Part shown: in pieces, positions 16,164-24,228 of the stretch
How positions within the stretch are numbered: the first letter of the stretch is position 1
Layout: each line of letters begins with the position of its first letter
DNA from: an uncultured Alphaproteobacteria bacterium
Lineage (GTDB): Bacteria > Pseudomonadota > Alphaproteobacteria > Pelagibacterales > Pelagibacteraceae
Length of the DNA stretch: 55,835 nt
Direction: 5' to 3'
Assembly: GCA_903869725.1 (NCBI GenBank)
Contig: CAIQAD010000049.1
Location: forward strand, 1 to 55,835
The notes under the pieces: model-generated
What the model saw: the letters and a program-made list of their open reading frames with translations, nothing else
The model's database searches: none
What the model was told of the DNA's origin: nothing
Position numbers and translations under genes: made by a program

Positions 16164-17758
16164 TGGATAGTCTGCATTCAACTGATGTTATTGTTATTGG
16201 ATCAGGAATTTCTGGACTAATGACTGCTATATGTTTGCATCCCAGAAAAGTAACACTTATTTCAAAAAAAAAATTAGGTGAGGCATCATCTAGTGCGTGG
16301 GCTCAGGGTGGAATTGCTGCCGCGATTGGAAAAGATGATAACGCTACTATTCATTTTGAAGATACCATAAGAGCAAGCGCTGGTTTAAGTGATGAAAAAA
16401 TTGTAAAAATAATTACAGAAGAAGCAGCTAAAATCATTAAATTTCTTGAGGAAAAAGGCGTTAATTTTGACAAAGATTACACTAATAATTTTTTAGCGTC
16501 TCAAGAAGCTGCTCATACAAGGCGTCGAGTACTTAAAGTAAATGGAGATAGCTCAGGCAGAGAAATTATCAAAAGCTTAATTGAAAATATTTCAAAATTA
16601 GAAAATGTAACAGTACTTGAAAATATTACTGTTGATGAAATTATTACTGAAGATAATAAAGTTCTTGGAGTTATTGGTCGTCATTTAGGTCAAAATGTTG
16701 CTGACAACGTTACATTCTTTAAAGCACCTAACATCGTAATTGCAACAGGAGGTCTGGGCAGCATGTATGAACACACTACAAATCCTAGAGATATTTATGG
16801 TGAAGGAATTGCAATGGCCGCAAGAGCAGGTGCTATATTATGTGATATGGAATTTGTACAATTTCATCCAACAGGCATGGATGTAGGTTTAGATCCAACG
16901 CCACTACTCACAGAAGCGTTAAGAGGAGATGGTGCAAAATTAGTTGATGAAAATGACTTTGAATTTATGAAAAAAGTTCATCCAAATGGTGATCTGGCAC
17001 CACGTGATATTGTTTCGAGAGAACTGCAAAGACTTAAAGATTTAGGACATTCTACTTTTTTAGACTGCAGATATTTTACTAATGAACAAATGATGAATTC
17101 ATTTCCAAGCGCTTATTCTTTTTTAAAAAAAGCAAATATAGATTTTACAAAAGAAAAGATTCCAGTAACACCTGCTGCACATTATCACATGGGTGGAATA
17201 CTAGTGGATAGCGAAGGTAAAACTTCAATTGAAGGTCTCTGGGCATGTGGCGAGGTATCCTCGACTGGTGCGCATGGCGCAAATAGACTTGCTTCAAATT
17301 CATTACTCGAAGCTTTTGTTTTTGGAAAAATAATTGCTAAATCAATAAATTCTAAAATAATAAAAGTCAAAGATTTACCATGGATAAATGTTCAAAAATA
17401 TTTACCAAAAGAAAAAACAGCATCACGTGTTCGAGCTAAAAAATATATTTGGCAACTTAGAAGTGTAATGAATGATTTAGTTGGTGTTTACAGAAATGAA
17501 CAAAAATTAAAAAAAGCTTTTGTCGAAATAGACAGAATTGAAAGAGAAGCAAAACACTTATCTGCTAAACTTAAAGATATGATTTTAGTTGCACGTTTTG
17601 TTACTTATGCTGCTTTACTTAGGAAGGAAAGCAGAGGAGCGCATTTTAGAAGTGACTATCCAAATTCAAATAATAACTATTTAAATAGACGGAAGACTAC
17701 TTTAAAAGAATTAAACGATTTTTTGTCGTCTAAAGAATACTTAGAAAAAGTCGCATAA
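16163..17758 (+). CDS. nadB: L-aspartate oxidase
   Basis: A 531-residue flavoprotein of the succinate dehydrogenase/fumarate reductase family. VIVIGSGISGLMTA binds FAD, SSAWAQGGIAAAI is the NadB signature following it, FVQFHPTGMD and TEALRGDGA lie in the active site, and AAHYHMGGILVDSEGKTS plus the C-terminal helical domain complete it. It oxidises L-aspartate to iminoaspartate, using oxygen or fumarate as acceptor. It overlaps nadA by one base and is followed by nadC after 4 nt. Confidence 0.96.
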   Translation: MDSLHSTDVIVIGSGISGLMTAICLHPRKVTLISKKKLGEASSSAWAQGGIAAAIGKDDNATIHFEDTIRASAGLSDEKIVKIITEEAAKIIKFLEEKGVNFDKDYTNNFLASQEAAHTRRRVLKVNGDSSGREIIKSLIENISKLENVTVLENITVDEIITEDNKVLGVIGRHLGQNVADNVTFFKAPNIVIATGGLGSMYEHTTNPRDIYGEGIAMAARAGAILCDMEFVQFHPTGMDVGLDPTPLLTEALRGDGAKLVDENDFEFMKKVHPNGDLAPRDIVSRELQRLKDLGHSTFLDCRYFTNEQMMNSFPSAYSFLKKANIDFTKEKIPVTPAAHYHMGGILVDSEGKTSIEGLWACGEVSSTGAHGANRLASNSLLEAFVFGKIIAKSINSKIIKVKDLPWINVQKYLPKEKTASRVRAKKYIWQLRSVMNDLVGVYRNEQKLKKAFVEIDRIEREAKHLSAKLKDMILVARFVTYAALLRKESRGAHFRSDYPNSNNNYLNRRKTTLKELNDFLSSKEYLEKVA

Positions 17759-17762
17759 TTCA

Positions 17763-18608
17763 ATGATAAAATCAAAACTTATCAATAGTAGCTACATCAA
17801 AAATTGTGTTAGTGCTGCACTATTTGAAGATTTGGCATCAAAAGATATTACAACAGAGTTATTAGTTAATAAAAGTTCAATTACTTCTGCTAAATTAATT
17901 GCAAAAGAAGATGGTATTATAGGCGGATTAGATTTTACTGAAGAGGCATTTAAACAGATAGATAAAAAAACTAAATTTAAAAGAAAGTTTCAAGAAGGTT
18001 CAATAATTAAAAAAAATGCTGTAGTCGCTGAAATAAAAGGATTAACTGGTTCAATTCTAAAATCTGAAAGAACTGCAATTAATTTTTTAGGGTTTATTTC
18101 TGGAATCGCAACTACAACTAACCATTTTGTAAATATGGTTAAAGAATATAAAACTAAAATTTGTTGTACTCGCAAAACAATTCCAACACTAAGAGTAATA
18201 CAAAAATATGCTGTAACATTAGGTGGTGGAATTAATAATAGATATAATTTATTTGATGAAATATTTATTAAAGATAATCATATCTCAGCATCTCAAAATA
18301 TTTTTGATCTTGTTCAAAATTCGTTAAAACTAAATAAAAGTGGAAAAATTATTACAGTTGAAGTTGACAAAATTAGTCAACTAGAAATTATTAAAGATTT
18401 AAGTTTTAATAGATTATTATTTGATAATATGAAGCCAGATGAAATTAAAAAAGCGCTAGTGTTAGTTGGTAATAAATTTGAAACTGAAGCATCTGGCAAC
18501 ATTACTGAAAAAAATATTATTGATTATGCAAAAACAGGGGTAGACAGAATATCAATTGGCAAAATTACACATAGTCCAAAAAACTTGGATATCTCTTTGG
18601 ATTTTTAA
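17763..18608 (+). CDS. nadC: Nicotinate-nucleotide pyrophosphorylase (quinolinate phosphoribosyltransferase)
   Basis: A 281-residue type II phosphoribosyltransferase converting quinolinate and PRPP into nicotinate mononucleotide. The start region ALFEDLASKDITTELL, the substrate-binding CTRKTIPTLRVIQKYAV with GGGINNRYNL, the phosphate-site IFIKDNHI and the C-terminal GVDRISIGKITHS are diagnostic. It is the last gene of nadABC and overlaps the end of the convergent SemiSWEET gene by 4 nt. Confidence 0.96.
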   Translation: MIKSKLINSSYIKNCVSAALFEDLASKDITTELLVNKSSITSAKLIAKEDGIIGGLDFTEEAFKQIDKKTKFKRKFQEGSIIKKNAVVAEIKGLTGSILKSERTAINFLGFISGIATTTNHFVNMVKEYKTKICCTRKTIPTLRVIQKYAVTLGGGINNRYNLFDEIFIKDNHISASQNIFDLVQNSLKLNKSGKIITVEVDKISQLEIIKDLSFNRLLFDNMKPDEIKKALVLVGNKFETEASGNITEKNIIDYAKTGVDRISIGKITHSPKNLDISLDF

Positions 18609-18862
18609 CCAAATTTAATTTTAGCAATTAATATAAGAGAAGCTAAAATAAGCGTTACAAAATTTGCGATAATAATAGGAAAATTTTTAAGCAGAATTCC
18701 AAAAATCAACCATCCCGCAACTCCAATAGTAAAAAGTGTAAACATTAAAAAAGAAATATCTTTAGTACTTTTTGATTTCCAAGTTTTAATAACTTGAGGA
18801 ATAAAAGAAATAGTTGTGCACACTCCTGAAAATATTCCAACATAGTTAATTATATTATTCAT
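18605..18862 (-). CDS. SemiSWEET / PQ-loop membrane protein
   Basis: An 85-residue protein with three membrane helices (about 6-24, 40-56 and 62-81). SFIPQVIKTWKSKSTKDIS after helix 1 is the PQ-loop with the usual K-S-T-x-D/G-I-S continuation of bacterial SemiSWEETs, which dimerise to make a small sugar transporter. Substrate unknown. It follows the RNA helicase gene on the same strand by 26 nt and could share its transcript. Confidence 0.85.
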   Translation of the reverse strand: MNNIINYVGIFSGVCTTISFIPQVIKTWKSKSTKDISFLMFTLFTIGVAGWLIFGILLKNFPIIIANFVTLILASLILIAKIKFG

Positions 18863-18888
18863 TATTTTATAATGAATATCAGATTTGA

Positions 18889-20319
18889 TTAATTATATGT
18901 CGGTTTTCTTCTATAATCTTTCTGACCTTGGCTTTGAAATTCTTTTCTTCGATAATCTTTTTGATATTGTCCCTGAGATTCTTTTCTTCTGTAGTCTTTT
19001 TGTCCTTCTTTTTTATAATTTTTTACCACTTCTGCTCCCTCTTTACGTCTAAAATTCTTATTATCTCTATCTTCTTTTCGTGGTTCAAAACGTCTCTCTC
19101 CAAAATTGCGACTGTGAGTTCTTTTTTTATGATCAAAGCTTCTTCCCAGTCTTCTTCTGCTTGGTTCTTTTCTCGAATTGCCTTTATTAAAATTACTTCT
19201 TCCTTGATTATGATGTCTTGAGTTATCTCTTTTCTTTGTTGGATCTAATAGAGTTTCAATTGCATGCCATTTTTCTCGATCGCTATTAGTTATAAAACTT
19301 AAAGTTGAACCTTCAGCTCCAGCTCTGGCAGTTCTTCCCATTCTATGGATATAATCTTCTGCAACTTGTGGCAGATCATAATTAATAACATGCTCAATGT
19401 GAGGAACGTCTAAACCACGTGCAGCAATGTCAGTTGCAACAAGAATTGTAAATTTTTTATTTCTATAAGCCTGCATGACTGTATTTCTTTTACTTTGTCT
19501 TAAATTTCCATGAAGCGCATCTGCTTTAAAATTTTCTTTACAAAGTTTTTGTGCAAGATTTTTTGAATTATGTTTTGTTTTAACAAATATTAGTACTGAT
19601 CCTTTTCTTGCTTGTAACTGCTTGATAAGTTCTGAATATTTTTGCTCTTGGTTAATTCGAATTATTTCTTGTTTAATGTTTGCAGACAAAACATTTGTTG
19701 CGCCTATAGAAACTCTTTCTGGATTTCTTAAATATTTTGCTGACATTTTTATAATGCTCTCTGGTAGAGTTGCTGAAAACATTAAAGTTTGCTTATGCAC
19801 TGGTAAATGTTTTAAGATTCTATCAATTTGAATACCAAATCCCATATCAAGCATTCTGTCTGTCTCGTCTAAAACTAAAAAATTTGTCTCACTTAATCTT
19901 AAAGATTTTCTATCTAGATGATCATTAATTCTTCCTGGAGTTCCAACAATTATTCTTGGACGCATCTTTAGCTGTCCTAACTGTTTATACATAGACTCGC
20001 CTCCTATTAAGCAAGCTGCTTTTATAGAATTATTTTTTCCAAGTAATAATGTGATAACAGCTAACACTTGCTTTGCAAGTTCTCGCGTTGGAGTAAGTAT
20101 TAATGCGGTATGCTGTTTAGAATGTGACAATTTTTCAATCATCGGAATACTATAAGCTGCTGTTTTTCCTGTTCCGGTTTGAGCAGAGCCTAAAATATCT
20201 TTGCCTTCTAGCGCTAAAGGAATAGATTTTTCCTGTATGGGTGTTGGTGTTATAAAATTCATTTTTGCTAATGAACTTTTTAAACTCTCAGAAAGACCTA
20301 AATTTTGAAAACCTGACAT
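18889..20319 (-). CDS. DEAD-box RNA helicase, RhlE-like
   Basis: A 476-residue helicase. The Q motif region (FQNLGLSESLKSSL, PTPIQ), motif I AQTGTGKTAA, motif II VLDETDRMLDMGF (DETD), motif III SATLP, motif V ATDIAARGLD and motif VI HRMGRTARAG are all present in order. A basic, low-complexity tail from about residue 365 carries QKDYRRKE repeats and Arg/Lys/Asn-rich sequence, suited to RNA binding. Such helicases help ribosome assembly or RNA decay, often in the cold. Motif II reads DETD, not DEAD. It is divergent from the small hypothetical gene at 20457. Confidence 0.9.
   Translation of the reverse strand: MSGFQNLGLSESLKSSLAKMNFITPTPIQEKSIPLALEGKDILGSAQTGTGKTAAYSIPMIEKLSHSKQHTALILTPTRELAKQVLAVITLLLGKNNSIKAACLIGGESMYKQLGQLKMRPRIIVGTPGRINDHLDRKSLRLSETNFLVLDETDRMLDMGFGIQIDRILKHLPVHKQTLMFSATLPESIIKMSAKYLRNPERVSIGATNVLSANIKQEIIRINQEQKYSELIKQLQARKGSVLIFVKTKHNSKNLAQKLCKENFKADALHGNLRQSKRNTVMQAYRNKKFTILVATDIAARGLDVPHIEHVINYDLPQVAEDYIHRMGRTARAGAEGSTLSFITNSDREKWHAIETLLDPTKKRDNSRHHNQGRSNFNKGNSRKEPSRRRLGRSFDHKKRTHSRNFGERRFEPRKEDRDNKNFRRKEGAEVVKNYKKEGQKDYRRKESQGQYQKDYRRKEFQSQGQKDYRRKPTYN
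18901..19020 (-). repeat. Imperfect ~33-bp tandem repeats in the helicase tail
   Basis: The C-terminal helicase codons encode at least three copies of Q-K-D-Y-R-R-K spaced by E-S/F-Q-x-Q, with related NYKKEGQKDYRRKE upstream. At DNA level the units are visible as repeated TCTTTTCTTC-GATAATCTTTTTG-like blocks on the plus strand. Copy number could vary between strains by slippage. Confidence 0.6.
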
Positions 20320-20404
20320 AAAATTTACTTATTATTTAATAATTGAGCGAAGGTTTATCAGTAAACGAGGGTATTGATAGTTATTAGTTCTTTATCGAAT
20401 ATTC

Positions 20405-20432
20405 TTGCTAAAAATAAGCCTAATTTTATGAT
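20405..20432 (+). promoter_or_regulatory. Putative promoter for the 82-aa gene
   Basis: TTGCTA (20405-20410) and TATGAT (20427-20432) are 16 nt apart, and the ATG at 20457 follows by 24 nt. The match is moderate; the region also separates the divergent helicase gene. Confidence 0.35.
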
Positions 20433-20456
20433 AATCTATAGAAATTCAAAATATTT

Positions 20457-20705
20457 ATGAATAAAAATTATAGTATTAAAGAAATTTTAGAAGCAACAAA
20501 ACAGCTTAACAAAATAGATATTCGAATAAATAGCCAAACTCAAAACATTGATTCATTAAAATTTTCTAAAATTGGAACATTTAATAATATAAAAACTAGT
20601 CCCTTAAAAGTTACAAATATAATTAACAATTCAAATATAAAACCTTTGATTTTAAATAATATTTTAAGTGATAAGGACGTATTGATACTTAATAGATTGG
20701 TTTAA
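20457..20705 (+). CDS. Small hypothetical protein
   Basis: An 82-residue polar protein, rich in Asn, Ile, Lys and Ser, without Cys, signal peptide or membrane helix. The N-terminus (YSIKEILEATKQLNKI) and the C-terminus (LILNNILSDKDVLILNRLV) look helical and are separated by a less ordered centre. I recognise no family. It lies 30 nt before a zinc-ribbon protein on the same strand, has a plausible promoter, and its composition matches neighbouring genes, so it is probably real. A DNA- or protein-binding accessory role is possible but unsupported. Confidence 0.55.
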   Translation: MNKNYSIKEILEATKQLNKIDIRINSQTQNIDSLKFSKIGTFNNIKTSPLKVTNIINNSNIKPLILNNILSDKDVLILNRLV

Positions 20706-20735
20706 TTTTAAAAATTGAATAAGAATTAAAGAATA

Positions 20736-21155
20736 ATGATTATAACTTGTGAATGTAAAAAATATAAGTATTTAGTTAATGCTGAAGATATTGGCCCAAC
20801 TGGAAGATTAGTGCAATGTGGAATGTGTAGCAAACAATGGTTTCAGGAAGCCGCAACTAATGAACAAATTAAAACATCAAATGAAATTCAAAAGCAAATA
20901 GCTAAACAAGATAACAATAAAAAATTAAGTCCAAAGAATGTGCCTGCTAAGTACAATGAAAAACAAACTACTTTTGACATAGTTTTTTCTTTGATCTTAG
21001 TAGCTGTTCTTTGTCTTATTGTAATAAGTGATATTTTTCGAAAACAAATTTTAAACTTTAGCCAAAATTTTAATAGTTATTATGATATTTTAGATCTTGC
21101 TAAAGAATATATAGATTATTGCGTACAAAGAATACTTAACATGCTTAATATTTGA
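20736..21155 (+). CDS. MJ0042-type zinc-ribbon membrane protein
   Basis: A 139-residue protein. The N-terminus MIITCECKKYKYLVNAEDIGPTGR followed by LVQCGMCSKQWFQ is the zinc_ribbon_5 (MJ0042) domain common at the start of alphaproteobacterial membrane proteins; the first knuckle has C-x-C spacing (CEC) instead of C-x2-C, with the second C-x2-C normal. A polar linker leads to one membrane helix at about residues 80-100 (FSLILVAVLCLIVISDIF) and a short tail. Function unknown. It is followed after 9 nt by a 30-aa membrane ORF. Confidence 0.72.
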   Translation: MIITCECKKYKYLVNAEDIGPTGRLVQCGMCSKQWFQEAATNEQIKTSNEIQKQIAKQDNNKKLSPKNVPAKYNEKQTTFDIVFSLILVAVLCLIVISDIFRKQILNFSQNFNSYYDILDLAKEYIDYCVQRILNMLNI

Positions 21156-21164
21156 TAATTTAAT

Positions 21165-21257
21165 ATGAGCTTAACAATTGGTTTAATATTATTTGTTGTT
21201 GGAATTGCAGCAACAATAATATTTTTTGCTTTTTTATCCTGGATTGAAAAAAAATAA
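21165..21257 (+). CDS. 30-residue single-helix membrane protein
   Basis: An ATG 9 nt after the zinc-ribbon gene opens a 30-codon frame ending in TAA. The peptide has a hydrophobic helix (LTIGLILFVVGIAATIIFFAF) and a short LSWIEKK tail, a clear one-span membrane protein with positive-inside tail. It occupies almost all of the gap to the convergent antiporter gene (7 nt left). No family recognised; too short for most gene callers. Position directly behind another membrane-protein gene suggests co-transcription. Confidence 0.5.
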   Translation: MSLTIGLILFVVGIAATIIFFAFLSWIEKK

Positions 21258-21264
21258 TTAAAAA

Positions 21265-22473
21265 TTATTTTGTAATAGTTGTTGGATGCCAGCCCCATAT
21301 TAACATAATTGCAATATACCCTACAATATAAGCAAATGTTACATGCCATCCATCTTTTAGCCACAGCTTTGTTGATTTTGCCTTTGGAAATAAATTAACT
21401 ACCGCAACTCCAGCTGAAGAACCAAACCAAATCATTGAACCGCCATAGCCAATACAATATGCCAGCATTCCCCAATCATAATTTCCTTGTTTGATTGCAA
21501 GCGAAGTAAGTGGAATATTGTTTACAAATGCAGACAAAAATCCAACACCAAGAGTTGAAATAGATGATGCTTTGGGTAAGTTTTCAACTGGCATCAGTGA
21601 AGTTGTAAAAATTAAAGCTAATAAAAATAAACTACCTTTAAATGCTCCTGGAATTAAGGACCACTTTGGTTTTCTAAGAGGAATAGTTAAAATTAAAACT
21701 GCCCATATAGACAGTCCGATAAATGGTAAGGAATTTGAAATATCACTATATTTTAAATTAATTATAAGATTAATCCAAATTGCAGCAACTAAAATAAAAA
21801 AAACTATAAAAATTCTAGACCAGTCTAATCTATTAGACTTTTTATTATTTATAATTATGGGCTGATAAGTGTGTTGCTGACGCGAAGCAAAATAACTTGA
21901 TACAATTAAAGCTGCAATCGCTGCTATATAACCATGAAATACCTCTGCAGGAGAAATACCTGCAATCCACATCATTGTAGTTGTAGTATCTCCTACAACG
22001 CTGCCAGATCCTCCAGCATTTGATGCGGCAACAATTGATGCTAAATACCCAATATGAACTTTTTTATTGAAAAGATTTGATGCAATAGTAGCTCCAATAA
22101 TTGCTGCGGCAATATTATCTAGAAATGACGAAATAAAAAAAACAAAAACAAGTAGAATAAATCCACCAACCCAACTTTCTGGCAAAATTTTTGCAACACT
22201 GTTTGTAATATTACTTTTAGAGAAATGATCGGAAAGCAATTCAAAACCTACTAACAACATAAGTAAATTAACAATGTTCACCCATTCAGTTTTGCAATGA
22301 AGTAAAAATCCTAGAAAACCCTGACCTTCATGAAAACCTGTAAAAAAGATCTTATATAAAGAAACAACAACAAGTCCTAAAGTAGAACTAATTAAAACTT
22401 TATCTGAAAATATAGCAACTAATAATAGTATTATTGCAAAAAAATAAAATTCAAGTTGAATTCCAAAAATCAT
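21265..22473 (-). CDS. NhaD-like sodium:proton antiporter (ion transporter superfamily)
   Basis: About 402 residues with 10-12 predicted membrane helices. SSFLDNIAAAIIGATIA and ASNAGGSGSVVGDTTTTMMWIAGISP are the paired discontinuous-helix signatures of the NhaD/ArsB ion transporter group; the D-N-x-A and G-D-x-T-T residues contribute to ion binding. SAFVNNIPLTSLAI is the repeat of the first motif in the second half. I choose the ATG at 22473; a TTG at 22509 would add 12 residues. The probable job is Na+ extrusion driven by the proton gradient, which the rhodopsin of this genome could help to maintain. Confidence 0.78.
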   Translation of the reverse strand: MIFGIQLEFYFFAIILLLVAIFSDKVLISSTLGLVVVSLYKIFFTGFHEGQGFLGFLLHCKTEWVNIVNLLMLLVGFELLSDHFSKSNITNSVAKILPESWVGGFILLVFVFFISSFLDNIAAAIIGATIASNLFNKKVHIGYLASIVAASNAGGSGSVVGDTTTTMMWIAGISPAEVFHGYIAAIAALIVSSYFASRQQHTYQPIIINNKKSNRLDWSRIFIVFFILVAAIWINLIINLKYSDISNSLPFIGLSIWAVLILTIPLRKPKWSLIPGAFKGSLFLLALIFTTSLMPVENLPKASSISTLGVGFLSAFVNNIPLTSLAIKQGNYDWGMLAYCIGYGGSMIWFGSSAGVAVVNLFPKAKSTKLWLKDGWHVTFAYIVGYIAIMLIWGWHPTTITK

Positions 22474-22575
22474 AAATTTTTTAAAGTTAAATAGTAAACT
22501 AATTTGCAAAGCTTGTAGTGTAAAGATAGTTTTGTTAAAGTTTACGTAGACGTTTTATGCAAGATTGGAGCATTT

Positions 22576-23799
22576 ATTAATCAAGAACTTTTAACTACTC
22601 GTAAAGCAATTTCTGTATTTATTATTTTTGCTTTTGCTTATTTTTTATCAACAGTTTTAAGAGCTGTCACAAGCACTCTTTCTCCTGTGCTTATTAATGA
22701 ATTTCATCTTCAAGCACGTGATCTTGGATTGCTATCAGGAGGATATTTTTTTGGCTTTGGGCTAATGCAATTACCTAATGGTGATTGGATTGATAAATAT
22801 GGACCTCGTAAAATAATCTTAGTTTTAATGGCTATTGCTTTTCTAGGTTGTTTAGCTTTTTCATTCTCAAGTAATTTTATATATTTACTGGCTTCAAGAA
22901 CATTGATCGGTGTTGGTGTCAGCGCTTGTCTAATGGCACCACTTACTGCTTTTAGAAAATGGTATTCTAAAGAAGAATTTCAGCGATGCTATTCTTTGAT
23001 GTTAATGGCAGGTTCAACTGGAATTTTAGCCTCTACTCTTCCTGTACAATGGTTACTTACGATTGTTGGATGGAGAAAAGTATCTCTCGTAATTGCAATT
23101 TTAGTTTTATTATCTTTTTTACTCGTTTTGGTATTCATTCCCAATTGGAAAAATATTCACGAAAAAAAATATGAGAAAATGAATATTATTGAAAGTTATT
23201 TACCAGTTTTAAAAGATTCATATTTTAAAAGTATAATACTTATCGGTTTTTTTAATTACGGAGGATTTCTTGCCGTACAAACGTTATGGGCAGCTCCATG
23301 GCTAATAAAAGTTAGCGGTTATACTGAAATTCAAACTGCTGTAGGATTGTTTTGGCTTAATCTTGCGATGTTATTAACTTATTTACTTACAAGTTTTATT
23401 AATCCTTACATTTCAAAAAAAGGAATTGGTGACGAAAAATTAATTAATTATGGATTGCCTTTAAGCTTTTTTACTTTGTTAATTACAATTATTTTTGCAC
23501 AAAGTTCAGGTTGGGTACACTGGACACTATTTTGCATTTTTAGCATTGTGTCAACATTTGCCCAGATTGGAATTATGCTTCATTTTCCAAATACTATTTA
23601 TGGAAAAGCATCTTCCGCTTTTAATTTAACAGTATTCTTAGGAGTATTTGCAATTCAATGGGGTATTGGTTTAATTATTGATTTATTAAAATTTTTGAAA
23701 TTTTCTGAAGTAGCTTCTTATCAAGGAGCGTTTTCAGTATTTTTAATATGCCTTATAGGATCTTATTTATATTTTCAAAAACACAAAATAAAGATTTAA
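22576..23799 (+). CDS. Major facilitator superfamily transporter, probable ATT start
   Basis: A twelve-helix carrier. DWIDKYGPRK after helix 2 is MFS motif A, and RTLIGVGVSACLMAPLTAFRKWY fits helix 4. The first in-frame standard start is a GTG at 22687, but this would delete helix 1, which is clearly encoded upstream in the same frame (AISVFIIFAFAYFLSTVLRA). No ATG, GTG or TTG occurs between the upstream stop (22516) and that helix. The best candidate is ATT at 22576, preceded by GGAG with a 5-nt spacing, giving 407 residues. A frameshift near the start is the alternative. Substrate unknown. Confidence 0.75.
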   Translation: MNQELLTTRKAISVFIIFAFAYFLSTVLRAVTSTLSPVLINEFHLQARDLGLLSGGYFFGFGLMQLPNGDWIDKYGPRKIILVLMAIAFLGCLAFSFSSNFIYLLASRTLIGVGVSACLMAPLTAFRKWYSKEEFQRCYSLMLMAGSTGILASTLPVQWLLTIVGWRKVSLVIAILVLLSFLLVLVFIPNWKNIHEKKYEKMNIIESYLPVLKDSYFKSIILIGFFNYGGFLAVQTLWAAPWLIKVSGYTEIQTAVGLFWLNLAMLLTYLLTSFINPYISKKGIGDEKLINYGLPLSFFTLLITIIFAQSSGWVHWTLFCIFSIVSTFAQIGIMLHFPNTIYGKASSAFNLTVFLGVFAIQWGIGLIIDLLKFLKFSEVASYQGAFSVFLICLIGSYLYFQKHKIKI

Positions 23800-23852
23800 A
23801 TATATTATTTTGTTTTTAAAATTTTATATTTGGAAATTATTAAGGAAGGAAC

Positions 23853-23884
23853 TTAAAAGTGCCGATTTACACCGGCACTTTTAA
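23853..23884. terminator. Bidirectional intrinsic terminator
   Basis: A perfect 12-bp stem TTAAAAGTGCCG / CGGCACTTTTAA encloses an 8-nt loop, with the G+C-rich part at the top and A/T runs on both flanks. It sits between the convergent MFS gene and the small secreted-protein gene and can serve both directions. Confidence 0.85.
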
Positions 23885-23889
23885 AATAA

Positions 23890-24141
23890 TTACATCTTTG
23901 CAGGTTTTAATGCAGCATTAGCAGCTTTGATTGATTTTACACAATCTGCTTCTTTTTTAGCAGCTAAAGCATCGCCAGCAGCTTTACGTGCAGCGTTTGC
24001 TTTTTCTACAGCAGCTTTATCAGCTTTTGTAGTTTTTATAGCAGCATCAAATTTTGCAATCTGATCAGCACAAGTTGGTGCAGCGTTTGCAAATGACGCA
24101 AACAACATAGTTGCAAGAACTATCGATAGTATTTTTTTCAT
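23890..24141 (-). CDS. Small secreted Ala/Lys-rich helical protein
   Basis: An 83-residue precursor. MKKILSIVLATMLFASFANA is a clean Sec signal peptide with an A-N-A cleavage site, leaving ~63 residues. The mature part is a charged, Ala/Lys-rich helical hairpin with two Cys (in PTCADQ and EADCVKS) placed so that they could form a disulfide closing it. No family recognised. A perfect TATAAT upstream and a strong terminator downstream mark it as an independently expressed, perhaps abundant, periplasmic protein. Its codon use is richer in G+C than the neighbours because of the Ala content. Confidence 0.75.
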   Translation of the reverse strand: MKKILSIVLATMLFASFANAAPTCADQIAKFDAAIKTTKADKAAVEKANAARKAAGDALAAKKEADCVKSIKAANAALKPAKM

Positions 24142-24177
24142 TTGTTTTACTTAAGTTAAGTTTAATTAGTCGCGGAA

Positions 24178-24183
24178 ATTATA
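24178..24183 (-). promoter_or_regulatory. Consensus -10 box for the small secreted protein
   Basis: The minus strand reads TATAAT about 37 nt before the ATG. A TTTACA lies 15 nt upstream as a possible but closely spaced -35. Expected leader ~30 nt. Confidence 0.45.
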
Positions 24184-24228
24184 TAAAATACTAGTAGTTG
24201 TAAATAATTATCATGCAGTTGAAAAAGC

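Noticed and set aside
18928-19221. Plus-strand open frame opposite the helicase tail, rich in Phe and Ser
   Set aside because: Its apparent hydrophobicity comes from the complement of Lys/Arg-rich codons in the helicase tail.
22557-22580. A 7-codon ATG frame (MQDWSIY) ahead of the MFS gene, as a possible leader peptide
   Set aside because: Too short to judge and with no attenuator structure nearby; noted only because it bears on the start-codon problem of the MFS gene.
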